This document shows, in pieces, positions 43,501 through 54,226 of a stretch of DNA of 64,000 nucleotides. The translations under genes and the position numbers were made by a program. The notes beneath the pieces were generated by a model, which made no database searches, was not told the DNA's origin, and saw nothing but the letters and a program-made list of their open reading frames with translations. This DNA comes from Paragorgia papillata (Eukaryota; Cnidaria; Anthozoa; Scleralcyonacea; Coralliidae): positions 2,964,501 through 3,028,500 of the forward strand of contig JAWNZC010000348.1 in the NCBI GenBank assembly GCA_035771165.1, given 5' to 3'. Position 1 is the first letter of the stretch. The number at the start of each line of letters is the position of its first letter.

Positions 43501-43666
43501 ATTTCGTCTGTATCAAGCCAAGGCTTGTGTTGATTCGTCGCTCCCAGACCAACGTATTCGACGGGGTAGTCGCTATTGGGACGCGTGGCTGACCCTCCGC
43601 AAATGGTGGAACGTCTTGTAGAACTACGACGAGAAAGAGAGTGGCGATTAGCGAAGTAGGATGCAT
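37330..43666 (-). CDS. secreted protein with inactive-looking clan CD (legumain/caspase-like) domain
   Basis: Minus-strand exons 43222-43666, 42357-42797, 38023-38483 and 37330-37512 join in phases 1, 1 and 0 to give 509 residues. A signal peptide (MHPTSLIATLFLVVVLQ) is followed by a unique Cys-containing region with a GHPVLVFF strand, then a Cys-rich basic linker (residues 150-245). The C-terminal domain begins YAVLVSGGWN (about 246-255), as in C13/caspase-fold proteins. It has a CVDSLVIYL strand, an EF-hand-like loop DENNDGFAEESE (348-359), and VNVIADHSFSG (378-388) where peptidases have D-x-C-[FY]-S-G. The usual HG after the earlier strand is also absent (YLDKPTKSNGG). I infer a secreted, calcium-loop-bearing, non-catalytic relative. 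Family assignment rests on fold motifs, not a search. The final exon is less certain. Confidence 0.78.
38023..38483 (-). CDS. clan CD-like gene, exon 3
   Basis: Acceptor GTTATTAG, donor AAG|GTAGGT. It contains SLVIYLDKPTKSNGGMLVWD, then the EF-type loop, CRAKQVNVIADHSFSGVLLE and NVVIVASANANDYSVHG. If the donor is not used, the frame ends five residues later at 38008-38010. Confidence 0.85.
39069..39216. mobile_element. pogo-like MITE (CAGTAAAAACCCGCTAACA), copy 2
   Basis: Perfect-looking TIRs CAGTAAAAACCCGCTAACAA and TTGTTAGCGGGTTTTTACTG, with TA at 39067-39068 and 39217-39218. Sister of 21590-21739 in the opposite orientation. Lies in intron 2 of the clan CD-like gene. Confidence 0.9.
39220..41030. 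other. intronic stretch, little recognised
   Basis: AT-rich part of intron 2 of the minus-strand gene. A tRNA-like segment is listed separately at 40633-40685. No further exon was found that joins the plus-strand exon at 41037. Confidence 0.4.
40633..40685 (+). repeat. tRNA-like (Pol III A/B box) fragment
   Basis: TAGCTCAACAGATGCGAG resembles a D-arm/A box and GAGTTCAAATC a B box. Spacing between the boxes is too short for a normal anticodon arm and no acceptor stem forms, so it is a degenerate tRNA-derived element at best. Confidence 0.3.
41037..42243 (+). CDS. unknown gene nested in intron on opposite strand (two exons)
   Basis: Exon 41037-41261 (acceptor TCTCGGATTCCAG, donor TTTG|GTAAGC) and exon 42006-42243 (acceptor TTTGTATTTCTAG, stop TAA) join in phase 2. 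Together they give about 154 residues without a stop. The first is helical and Leu/Ile/Arg-rich (HKYFDFVLTRRTSIVRHLIL, MIADVLETIRRKRIKMVS). The second ends with a four-Cys cluster (CQNCLIICRIC) and a Lys/Glu tail. Earlier exons were not found. Both lie inside intron 2 of the minus-strand clan CD-like gene. I do not recognise the family. Confidence 0.45.
42357..42797 (-). CDS. clan CD-like gene, exon 2
   Basis: Acceptor GAATTTTAG, donor GAAC|GTAAGT. It encodes the Cys-rich basic linker (SRRCTNRLHDRRRKRRC), then YAVLVSGGWN and LRLNGFKHQNIIVFVGN, the first strand–helix–strand of the fold. The 42664-43035-type frames on the other strand are shadows. Confidence 0.85.
43222..43666 (-). CDS. clan CD-like gene, exon 1 (signal peptide)
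   Basis: Starts at ATG 43666-43664, with a hydrophobic core LIATLFLVVVL and probable cleavage near AEG. Donor ACACAG|GTAAGT, phase 1. TATA-like sequence lies about 50 nt upstream. Confidence 0.8.
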
Positions 43667-43716
43667 CGTTTCACTAGTGCTGTTTCAGAATGAACACGCT
43701 ATAGAGGTCCCGTCTC

Positions 43717-43725
43717 TTAAATATA
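43717..43725 (-). promoter_or_regulatory. TATA-box-like element
   Basis: TATATTTAA on the minus strand, about 50-60 nt above the signal-peptide ATG. Its position suits a core promoter for the clan CD-like gene. Confidence 0.45.
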
Positions 43726-43729
43726 GAAT

Positions 43730-45740
43730 TCGGCCCGGAAGAACCTCCTCACAAGTACTAATGTAAAATCCAACTGCGGGCCAAGTGTAGACAGTCGACC
43801 GAGTTCCGTTGTACCGTCGATGCTGATTGGCCAAATCGCAGAATAGGCAGGCACAATTGCTCCAGAATAATCAAGTGCGGGTCGACCAAGTGCCGCTTCA
43901 TTTAAACGTTTCGCCGAACAATTAATTATAGGTTTATCGCAGTAAATAGCCGTTTCGTGAATTAAACGGCGGCGTTCAAAACAGGAATAAAAAGAAACCA
44001 AACCGTCCAATGCTTGACCACGCAATGGTCATTAATTAACTAATCCATAATATATGTCGAATGATTGCAAATACCAAGGATATCCCAGCTTAGCTGTTCT
44101 TCGACATTTTTGGTAAATATAGTTGCCGCCGTTTATTTAGAATAGCCGAGCAACATTTTTTTAGCCTTCAAAAATGCTTGTTGTTTATAATAACAAGAGA
44201 TAAAAGTGTCCATTTAAGGCGACCGGACTGAATACAAAAATTCTTTACAAGTTGCCGGTACTAGTCAAGCAAAGTCATCTAGTTATTTAGTATTTTTATA
44301 ACATGTTTGCGCTCTTGTCGTGTTCGCTTTTTTTCTCTCTGATGGGCACAGTAGATTTACTTTGCAAAATAGCCAGTGCACACGAAGTGAGAACTAAACT
44401 TGCTCCCCAACCGTGTTTGTTTTAAATTTAGTGGATTTTTACAGTGGTGTGTCAGTAAAGAAACCGAAGTGTATAAAGCCGATTCAGGACTTCAAAGTCG
44501 GAAAACTACAAGCTCGCCCTTGTTGATATATAATGTAATGAAAACATGCGAGCTGATTTGTTGACGTATCACTGGTTTAGTTTATTGACGCAACCAGGTT
44601 TAGTAAACACCTTTCATGTCGGTCCAATTTTATACAGCTTTCTGTAAACCGAAATACTGCGCATAAAATCGGTGAATAGTATAAGAAGAAAGATCACTTA
44701 ATCAGGAAGTCTTATAATAAGATTAGCAATTCCTTTAAAAGATCAGGGTACTGTATAAACGTTTGTTTATCAGAACACTCGTGCACCTCTCAAACTTTGG
44801 AATGCATGTGTTCTTTTTTTCATAAAGGGCCGACGTAGTTCAGATTAGTGCTACCGTTGCCTGATAATCCTTAATTTCTCCATGGAAATATCCGTCATCG
44901 AGACATTTTAATCTGCGTTGAAATACAATTTGACTGCTTAAGTGGACTGGCTAATTGATCACAATTCTCTAATTGTGATTAGACAAGGAAATCCCGAAGT
45001 TGCTCATTTGTTTGTCTTTAATTATGGATACTTTGCCAAAGAATATAGACAAAGTAGACATACGAGCTAGCTGGTATGACCCTATACATACCCAGCACTT
45101 AAACACCACTTCTTAGAATACATATTGTAAGCTGAAACACTGTTCATTCCAGCTGCGGTATTGCTGACTATATTTTGAAAAATGATCTTCTGGTGCTCTG
45201 CCTCTGACAGATTTCTCGCGCCAAATAATTTTTCATTTTAACACAAACTGTAAATTTGCGAGGGAGTTTTTAATGGACGAGACAGTAGGCGAAATTGATT
45301 ATCAAACCAGATGTTTAAGCATAAGTCAAATAGGCTTGTTGAAAATGGCAGTAGAAATTGCCGTTCTCTCAGGCAACTGGAACGTTCTCTTTAAGGCAAT
45401 TATAGCGCAGTAATTAATAATTTATCGCTAATACACGTCACACAACAAGGTCGGTCATACATCAAACTGTGATCAACCAAACTAAGAATTGCGCCACACA
45501 AAATAGCCCATACATGTGATCTTGACACGAAAAAGTTGTTAAACTGTCCCAGTGCTGTGAAATGTTGAGCCATGCTTTTAGTCGGCGAAGGTGTTGAAGA
45601 ACACCTGCAATGGGATTTAATTGCTCACCACTGAGAGCAAGCGTCCGATAAAGAAATCAAATTGACTGTGCCTTTCTGGCCCTCTGCGAAAACAAACTTG
45701 CTGGAAAGTAAATTATTGCCACTTTTTGTAATTAAAGAAG
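43730..45740. other. 5' flank of the clan CD-like gene, no gene recognised
   Basis: Contains the presumed promoter region and AT-rich sequence. No repeat family member or exon stood out. Confidence 0.4.
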
Positions 45741-45746
45741 GAAGAT

Positions 45747-45970
45747 TAGAGAAACGAACCGCCGTGAGCTTTGTTCACCTTAGAATAGAGTCGGAGAAGA
45801 ACATTCGATTGCGTGCAACAGAACTACGGCACAAAAAAGGTCGAAATACTCTTTCTAACTGTCTGGTGATGTTGTTAGTAATGTTACTGCTTCTATTGCT
45901 TCCATCATTTGTCTTACATTGGAACATATTGGAAGAAGTGTATATAAAATTAAGTCCGGCTACATTTTAG
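45747..45970 (+). CDS. possible terminal exon with membrane anchor
   Basis: Acceptor CCACTTTTTGTAATTAAAG followed by a frame to TAG: a charged segment (RIESEKNIRLRATELRHKKG), then a strong hydrophobic helix (CLVMLLVMLLLLLLPSFVL) near the C-terminus. An ATTAAA lies about 35 nt beyond. No upstream exon was identified, so this is tentative. Confidence 0.25.
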
Positions 45971-45975
45971 CTGTT

Positions 45976-46403
45976 TTAAACGACCAACACGTGCCTACGT
46001 TTGATTATTAAAAACGGAAAGCTCTTAATGACTATTCTTACAAGAATCATTTCCGTTTCATCAAACGTGTTTACGTCTCTAAGACTCGTTTTTCCCCCAC
46101 AGATTTGACCTTTGACGACTACGTAATAGGAAAAAGTGTATTTGTGTTTGCGGTGTAAGTTCTTTTGCCTTTTCGGTTTGCCATATCGAATTCCCGTTTG
46201 ATTGTTGTGATGAGCAAAAAGTACCGACACAGTGGTTTGTCATTATCATCTACTTGGTAATTAAAGTTTGCAAAATTAGATTTATTACCTCCAAGAGTTT
46301 TCACTGGATAGAAAATATAGATTAGAAGCGAAAGCCAAAATTTCGACATGCTCTTCATTTGTTTGGTAAACGTGAGCATTCGAATATCCCTCATTTCCCT
46401 CAC
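45976..46403 (-). pseudogene. possible secreted-protein gene or relic
   Basis: ATG at 46403 starts a frame with a signal-like core (FWLSLLIYIFYPVKTLG) followed by a weak donor GTAATA. A second minus frame (46230 down to 45976) looks coding (YTFSYYVVVKGQICGG, VNTFDETEMILVRIVIKSF), but stops just before it and I found no splice that links the two. A frameshifted relic or chance are both possible. Confidence 0.2.
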
Positions 46404-46439
46404 TCATTTCCTTTGCTGGTTATTAACCAATGACAGAGG

Positions 46440-48140
46440 GCGGTTTGCGTACCTGTGTTGACGTCATGAATGGCAACGAAGGCCAGGGCGCGGAGGGAAC
46501 CACTTGCCAGTTTAGTTTTTTAAACTGATTTAGTATTTGATTAAGTAACCGCATGACGAGTTGTTATTAAACAGTATTTTCCGGTGGTGAAGCAATGATA
46601 CCGCAGTTTGTTTTGTTTTTTGTGAGACTGAGCTGAAACAAATATGATAACGAAATATATGACTATAGTGTTTGAACATCAACTGTGAGGGATTATAAGG
46701 ATGGAGCTTATGAGTTATGTATTGAATAATGGGGCATAGTTAAGTACGTTTGTGTTTTGACCTAATTGAGATCTCTTTTAGTTCTTTCTTGATCTATAAA
46801 CAACCTGATGATGGATGATTCAGGCAATTTCGACTAACAAGTACTTTACAGTATATCGTCTTTCCACCTACATGCATTTATGTACTTTAAAGTCTTTAGC
46901 CTAAATCACTAATGTAACATATCTAGCACACACACGTAGCTATAACTCTCGCTCATTATGAGAACCACACCGTTCTCTAACTGATTCTGGCAATAGGGGA
47001 TTTGCGACATATTATTGGAAATCTTAACATTGGAATTAGTTTCTTTAAATACTGTATTCAAAAAACTCCACGCGTTTACTTAAAACTGTTATATGTTATC
47101 CGACGACATCTATATTATTATTATACCCTCGCAATTAATCGTCCAATCAAATATCTACATTAGCGTCACGTGCCAGCCCAATATTTTACGATGTAGGACA
47201 ACTACTTATTGAGCAGCAACCTTTGGACAGATGGACAAGGTATATTTACTTGCCAATTGCACGATTATTTGTTCGACACAAGAAAACACCTAATAATGGT
47301 TCATCTTCGCCTGATATGGAAAATATTTAAGTCTCAAATTTTAATATTGAATTTTCGACTTAATTAACTATTTTGCCATATCGGGCCTAGATGAATCGAA
47401 TAAGCTATAATATATTTCATTGGGAGTGTCTTAAATATTTAAAGTTTTAACATTAAGATGTGTTTAGTCGGCCAACTAGAAACCAGGCTTTCAGAAGTGA
47501 AGTTTTGTTGTGGCAGTAAAGGCACATGCAAGTGACAAGTACAGGGAAGAAAATTACAGTGAAATTCCTATGTAACGAAGTGCCATGCGAGCCGTACTGA
47601 AAAAATAAGTTCCTTATAAAGGGGCTTTTTATAACCAGGGTCCATGCATGAACTTCCTGTAACTTGCCGGGCTGGCCAAAACTTGTTCATTAACCGGGTC
47701 TTGGTTCATTAAAGTAAAATGCAACGTCAAAACAATTTTGCTTTATTTTAAAGTATGTAATCAAGTAAGTAAGTTGACAAAGTTTTGTTGAGAAATTCGG
47801 TGTAGTTCAAGAACTACTTCCGGCGACAGTGAAACATTTTTTCCGATTCTATTCCGATGTATTCCGACTATATCTGGATGTTTAAAAAGTAGAAAAACCT
47901 GACTTTTATCTTTATATTTAGATTGTTATTTTCAATTAACAACATATCAGCCCAATATGCTATTTCTGAATGATTATAAGAAACGTCTACAAAGCGTATT
48001 TGATGGCAACTTTGATGGCAACTCAACTGTGACGTCACATTGACATTATTATTGTGACATCACACTTAACATTTTCCGAAGGCATTTCCGACAATCCGCC
48101 ATTTTGGATTTAACAAGATTTCCAATTACAAAAATAACTC
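46440..48140. other. no gene recognised
   Basis: AT-rich sequence without a convincing exon, RNA gene or complete repeat on either strand. Confidence 0.4.
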
Positions 48141-48142
48141 CA

Positions 48143-48412
48143 TGCCCGGTTAGACGGGGTTAGTACTTGGATGGGTGACCGCTTGGGAATGACCCCGTTG
48201 TCGGGCTTGGACTCATGTGAGTAGAGTTGTAGTTGACCTCTCGTGTGCTTCGAGGGGTTTTCGCCGGGTTCTCCGGTTTTCCTCCCTCCATAAAATCAAC
48301 ACCTAACATCTTAGCTGTGATCCGTGGTCTGAACTGTGTCGTTGGCGGCTGCTTGGAGCGCCTTTGATATAAGGATGATTAGCCCCCCAGTCCTTTGTCC
48401 TTTATATTAAAC
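48143..48412 (+). mobile_element. 5S rRNA-derived SINE, copy 3
   Basis: Begins GCCCGGTTAGACGGGGTTAG and continues TACTTGGATGGGTGACCG. It shares the body CTTCGAGGGGTTTTCGCCGG with the copy at 10528 and adds a 3' part (GGCTGCTTGGAGCG... CCCAGTCCTTT) also present in the reversed copy at 21065. Confidence 0.88.
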
Positions 48413-48419
48413 TATAAGT

Positions 48420-49555
48420 ACGTTTCCGTCGAAATTTTGCCAGTGGGTTTGCACTATCGTCTAATTAATAAAATGAAGGAAACTTGCATGTCGCTTCAGT
48501 GTTTTCTAGCATTTATGAATATACTCTTAGTATGTTTTCCAGTTTAGATGATGACCTTTCAATTCTATATATATATAGTAACTTCTCGCTCGTGTCGAAA
48601 CCCAGACCGGGCCGGCGGGACCATGTCCCAGATCTGAAGTCCTGTATGAGAAAATGGCTTTAGTCTTAGACGAGAGGAAGATTATGAGAATTATGAACCC
48701 CTTGTCATGCAATCTGGTTTGTAGTTTGATTTGCAAGAGGGAGACATTGATGACAAAGAACATGATTACGTATAGTTTCCGAGCCGGTGCTGCTATTACT
48801 TTGGCGTTCGGGTTAGGGTCAGTGCTCTTACGGCGTCTTATTGTCTAAATATTGCGTAAATCCTGTATCCTGCATTGGAGGCCTTTAGACTTGCTGTCTA
48901 TACTGACGATTTGAATAATCTGTTAATTGCTAGATACGCTGACTTTGATAATCAACGAGGTTTCCTTGTTACTTCCCCGCCGCTAAGTGTTCCAAGTATT
49001 ATAATACCCCAATAAGTTTGTTTACGTAGCTTTCTGAAACGAGGTTCTGTTTTGAGAATATAGCCATATAGGCATATGATTCAGGTTCTCTACTGGTATG
49101 GATGACATTCCAAATTCACATTCCCTTGTCACGTTGTCTAGTTGCATGTCATGTCTTATTTGGTGACCATAAAAGGGACTGCCATGAATAGTATATCCCA
49201 TCTCCAGATGGTTGTTGCAGGAGCCGGATGAATTTTATTGGTAATTAAAAATTTAAGGAATGTATATAGATATGGTCAATATCAATATACATTATTGAAA
49301 TTTTAATTATCAGTTCAATTTAATTTATCAGCCTGATGTCACTGGAAATTTGTTTCCCAACAAATCTCTCCCCTGAATGATAGGACAAATTTCTTAGAAA
49401 TCGACCCCTGATAAAATCTTTGATAATATTATTTGGGGTGGGGAGGCGAAGGGCGATCTCTTGGGCCAGCGGTTTTTCTATGGATCGTTTTTCACTGACG
49501 TGATCGGTGGCCTCATTGTGGTGGTGAAACAATACGAAATGTTTGAATAGGACCG
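48420..49555. other. no gene recognised
   Basis: Short frames here show no splice-consistent exon. Only a small (TA)-rich spot at 48565-48580 stands out. Confidence 0.4.
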
Positions 49556-49559
49556 AATT

Positions 49560-50097
49560 AATCGTTTTCATCGGACGTCACGGCGGCCATATTGCTGTAC
49601 TTGAATGAAATGGCGGTCATATTGATGTACCATCTTTATCCTATGGGAATTTAGCTCTATTCTTATTCGAAGTGCAGGGGCGGATCCAGGGGGAGTTATG
49701 GGGGTTGCAACCCCCCTTGGCCTATTATATATGTATTCTTTGAACAGTATATTATATTATATATAATATATAAATTGTGTTTAGTGTATAATATAGCGTA
49801 TAAAAATCACTATTTCTGATCCTAATATTGTGTTATTAAACTGCCCCCCAAAATGCAGAAATCAAAAATTTTCCGGACCCCCCTAGAGGTGTCAACCCCC
49901 TCTTTTAAAAAAATCCTGGATCCGCCCCTGACGTGTCATAGTTTCACCGCCCAAATGGGGCCACACATCGCGTGAGTGAAAACGATCCATAGAGCTAAGT
50001 TTCCATAGGATAAAAATGGTACACCAATGTGGCCTCTATTTCATTATTTCAGTACACCAATATGACCCTGTGACGCCATGCAGATGAAAACGATCTT
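49560..50097. mobile_element. foldback related to 31107-31270, split by a second MITE
   Basis: Ends ATCGTTTTCATCGGACGTCA... and ...GCAGATGAAAACGAT, containing CGGCGGCCATATTG as in the 31-kb copy. Interrupted at 49675-49930 by the CAGGGGCGGATCCAGG element. Confidence 0.7.
49675..49930. mobile_element. CAGGGGCGGATCCAGG MITE
   Basis: Ends CAGGGGCGGATCCAGG and CCTGGATCCGCCCCTG are perfect inverted repeats. Flanks AAGTG / ACGTG agree at 4 of 5 positions. The interior is AT-rich with a second inverted pair (GGGGGTTGCAACCCCC). Confidence 0.85.
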
Positions 50098-50499
50098 TAA
50101 ATCTCATTTCTTTGCGTACATGTTTACTTTTTTCTGCCACTTCATATTTTGGCAAATGTCGATGCCATTGTTGCTGTTTGACCTGTACTGTCCTAAACGT
50201 TTTCAAGTAAAAATTGTTGCTAAAGTATTGGTTATTGTCCCGATCTAAAAAGGTCTCTAAAACTTATTATTGCTTATTGCTTATCTGCTTTGATTTTTCT
50301 GTGTCCTCTTGACTTCGAAAACAATTAACAAGGTTAAAATCAAAAAAGATGTTTTTGAATAGTATGTAAAAACTAATCATGCAGTCTACACAAACTCAAT
50401 ATATATGTAGATTGTAAGATTACGATGTACATGTTATATGTAGTATATGATTTAATAATTGTCTGTCGCTACTACCATTATTTTTGTGATATTTTCAGG

Positions 50500-50742
50500 A
50501 CTCTTAGTGATAACAGTGCATGCGTCGAACAAAAACAAACTGGCTGTGAAACAAATGAAACATACACAAACCCACTGCGCGAAATAGATTGGAACTCTAG
50601 TTCCATATGGTTCGCCTGCTATAACAATTACTACGCATGCGTATACTACTACTCCGCTCTTTGCTCAACATTCGACCCTGACGACCCACGTACATGGAAG
50701 ACAGCCTGTGTTAAGTGTAATTGTGCTCGTAGTCTATATTAG
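50500..50742 (+). CDS. terminal exon of Cys-rich secreted-type protein
   Basis: Acceptor TTTTTGTGATATTTTCAG, phase 2 in, 80 codons to TAG. It holds eight Cys, including CVKCNC near the end, and many Tyr/Asn/Ser (FACYNNYYACVYYYSALC). NET and NSS are possible glycosylation sites. No membrane segment. I do not recognise the family and no upstream exon was found; a poly(A) signal follows at 51134. Confidence 0.5.
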   Translation, partial: TLSDNSACVEQKQTGCETNETYTNPLREIDWNSSSIWFACYNNYYACVYYYSALCSTFDPDDPRTWKTACVKCNCARSLY

Positions 50743-51133
50743 TTTCCCCTTCTTGTTGTTTTTAAACCGCGCCCAATTTATTATTTATTTATCAGTATTT
50801 ATTTATTTATTTATCTATTTATCTATTTTTCTATTTATCTATTTTTCTACTTTTCTATTTATCTATTTATTAATTCACAGCTCTCTTTTTGGGGTGGGGG
50901 GTGGGGGTGGGGGTGTTAGCGTTCTTTTTCTTTTATCTTTTACTTTAGATTCATTGTTTTTGTATTATCTTGTGCATGTGTATTTCCGTTCACTGTTAAA
51001 CTTGTATGTTATAATATTTGTAACAAAGGATCCGCAGTAATTGGCTTTAGCTGTTGCGGTATTCCTGCCTTGTATTACTTTTGTTGGTACAAATTGTACA
51101 TATATAATTAATGATATTATCAGGGCAAAGTAA

Positions 51134-51139
51134 AATAAA
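51134..51139 (+). promoter_or_regulatory. poly(A) signal AATAAA
   Basis: AATAAA about 390 nt after the stop of the Cys-rich exon, at a plausible 3'-UTR distance. The intervening sequence contains a TTTAT-rich tract and no other gene. Confidence 0.5.
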
Positions 51140-51490
51140 GCCAGTTCAGCTATTTTATGAGTTGTGCGTCATGTACATGTATAGCGCATTGCATTGTGGT
51201 GCGTTTGCGTGCTTATTATGAGTGTTAACGTCTACCAAACGTCACGCTCTGCTTTGACTTTAGGGATTAAAAAATAAATATGGAAAATCATATCATTATT
51301 TACTTTGTTCAAGTTTTGTTTTGTTTAAATTCTATTGTATAAGACTTACTAGATTCGCCAATTAATGCCAATCAAGAAATGAGATTAATTTCCATTTGGG
51401 CAACCTATAACCTCATTAGCTTTATTTAGTAAGATTTTTTGCGATGGTATATTTGTAATAATCTGTTGACTTACGCATTACATCAGTGAT

Positions 51491-51748
51491 AAATAGAGAA
51501 TAATACATGGATGTGCGGAAATATGACATTTATTTCGAGTGTAAATTTCATATTTCCAAACATCCATGTATTGTTCTGTTTATTATATAAAAAAATTGTC
51601 CTATTGCCTTGCAAAAATTGCATTAAACTATAATGCTGATTCAGCGATAATCGTCACATGTGAGATTATCATAAATAATCGCACATGTGAGATTATCACT
51701 TTTATTAGTGGCGGAAAAATCAATAATACACTCTATTTTATATAATAA
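51491..51748. mobile_element. MITE family D, copy 1 (short form)
   Basis: Contains AATACATGGATGTGCGGAAA / TTTCCAAACATCCATGTATT as an inverted pair, then a tail with AATCGTCACATGTGAGATTA. The copy at 53772 has a longer central palindrome. Confidence 0.8.
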
Positions 51749-51759
51749 TGAAGTTTATA

Positions 51760-53385
51760 TAGTCTTCAACAATTTTTTTTAACTAACTGTCGATCGTCAT
51801 GTGCTTTGAGCATTGAGCTTGGCTGCCGTAGACCATGAATACTGCGGCAAATCCTTGCATGGCTAAGAAAACATGTCTGCTTTGGAGACTATCTAGACTA
51901 TCTATGAATCGTGATATTCACGTAATATAAATCGTGATATAAGGCGAAAGCTAGAGTGAAAAAGAGAGCGGCCAGAAGAACGTAGTTCCAATACATATAA
52001 TGTTCGCATGTTTCCTGCATGCTTGTGTTAGTTCTAATGATTTTGCCGGATATTGGCGATGATCACGTAGGCGCGTATTTAAAAACAAAGACATTCACCT
52101 TGGGCACTTGGTGACGTATAACTATAAGTGAGGTTAATCACGACAATACTCAGTAGGAAATGTAAACAGTTTTCCATTTTCAATGAAATGCGATATTTTC
52201 TCTCAGAATAGCTCTTAAAAGTAAAAAAGGGTGTTAACTGTTAAACGTTGATATGATAGTCAAATCTGACTGACAAGCCAGTGCTTGTTCCTCGAAGCAC
52301 TTTTACAGACACCTTATAGCTTTGCTAGCTGCACAACGTGGTGCTTTTCTTCGCTGACTACCAGCCTGTCATGTATGACTAAAAAATTAGCAGCAAATAA
52401 AAAACTCATTATTTCATGACGTAGTTCAGGTTTTATCCTCTTTTGGATTCTGTCCATGGACGTGATAGATTCATCAAACGGAAAATAAGATTAGTTTCCA
52501 GCTATTTTAATACTCGTACATGGGGTGGATTTACTAAGATTCTGTATAGGCTTACGATAATACCTCTTCTGGAAACATGCATTGGAAGTCTGCAGTAAAA
52601 CACTGTTAATATCCTAAAAGATTACATCTATTCTTTGTTTGCACGTGACGTCATGGCGACCATGTTGCATGTATGGAATCATTATCAGCCGCTATCGTAG
52701 ACTCGTCTCCAGTCGTCCCTTTGGGGTCTTGTTGGAGAGGAGAGGAGAGGGAATTACTTATTGACATAGGGAAGCGAAGTTTACAGCATTACTTTAAAAT
52801 TTATTGGAGAAGATGGCAGCAAACACAATAGAAATTGGGAATCAAAGGGCCATGTGGAACACCCGCGGGGACGGATGGGAAAAAAAGAAGCGCGTTAATT
52901 TCTTCTCGCGCTTAAAAACCGCGTTCATTTGCTTCACTGCATAGTGCTCTCTCTATCTCCAAAATTCAATTGAAGGATTCTGAAGTCGCTTCGAACTTCA
53001 AACCGATTTGGCCACATGTAGTACGTATTTTCATGTAAGTGTCCACACCCATCGATGCAGTTGACAACTCTAACTACAATCAATGACAAAAGTCTTTGGG
53101 AAACAGCTGAGATTTTCAAACAGTTGTTTTACATCTATTGTAATATGCACTATATTCCTCCCTTCTTTTTCTCCCGTAAACATGGGCCATGGCATACAAC
53201 ATTGAACAGGGACCCGGGAATCACAGAAACAGGCAATTTCTCATTTTTCAAAATATTTCAATATTATTAAAATCAACTCATGAGTAAATATCAAAAGAAA
53301 GAAATATTTAATCAATATTTACAATACCGAACACTCGTCAGTGTTCTCTGCGATTTCTATTTAACAAATAGAAAATCGCTTGCGT
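51760..53385. other. no gene recognised
   Basis: AT-rich, with a GAGAGGAGAGG purine run near 52735. No exon or RNA gene was supported. Confidence 0.35.
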
Positions 53386-53391
53386 GTCTCT

Positions 53392-53523
53392 GTACTGTGA
53401 TAGAAACACGAATGACGTCATTTCAAGCGGAAAAAATGTCCAGTGGAAACAAGAGGCGAAGTCGAGTTCACACATTTTTTCCGGTTGAAATTGCGTCATT
53501 CGTGTTTCTATCACATTATAGAG
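53392..53523. mobile_element. foldback (GTGATAGAAACACGAATGACG)
   Basis: Arms GTGATAGAAACACGAATGAC and GTCATTCGTGTTTCTATCAC, with inner pair AGCGGAAAAAATGT / ACATTTTTTCCGGT. A small palindrome (GCGATTTCTATTTAACAAATAG) lies just left. Confidence 0.8.
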
Positions 53524-53771
53524 TCACAAAAGCCGTTTTCTATTTGTTTTGTAAAATAACTAACCATTTTACGAGGTAAAAAAAAACAAGGAGAAGCCAC
53601 CAAAGTGACCGAATAATTACGCCAGTGACTGATTACCGGAGATTTAACGAAACAGAGCATGCGTTGTACAATATAAAATGAAAATGACGTCAAACGTGTC
53701 TCTATACTCTGAGTGAAAATGGCTCTCGTCCAATCAGAGCGTGTGTAGGACACCTGTTGTTTTATAAAATT

Positions 53772-54100
53772 AAATAGAGAATAATACATGGATGTGCGGA
53801 AATATGAAATTTATTTCGAGTGTTGACCAGGATATCTCACGAGTGAGCGAAGCGAACGAGTGACATATCCTGTTCAACACGAGAAATAAATTTCATATTT
53901 CCAAGCATCCATGTATTGTTCTGTTTATTATATAAAAAAAATTGTCCTATAGCCTTGCAAAAATTGCATTAAACTATAATGCTGATTCAGCGATAATCGT
54001 CACATGTGCGATTATCATAAATAATCGCACATGTGAGATTATCACTTTTATTAGTGGCGGAAAAATCAATAAAACACTCTATTTTATATAATAAATAGAG
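53772..54100. mobile_element. MITE family D, copy 2 (long form)
   Basis: Same ends and tail as 51491-51748, but the centre holds CAGGATATCTCACGAGTGAG / CGAGTGACATATCCTG, absent from the first copy. One is probably a deletion derivative of the other. Confidence 0.85.
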
Positions 54101-54226
54101 CCAAGCTGGTTTAAAAACTCGGTTTCGCCTCGTATTTTCAACCTAGAAGTATACGAGGAAGAACACCGTAGCTGCACTAGTATTGGACATATTACTTATA
54201 ATATTTTCCTCTCAGAGTAACTCTTA

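Noticed and set aside
46803..46835. CCTGATGATGGATGATTCAGG as a possible hammerhead core
   Set aside because: No GAAA after the helix and no pairing stem I or cleavage triplet.
50708..51040. 110-residue hydrophobic plus-strand frame
   Set aside because: Reads a TTTAT/CTATT-rich 3'-UTR tract after the Cys-rich exon; overlaps it out of frame.
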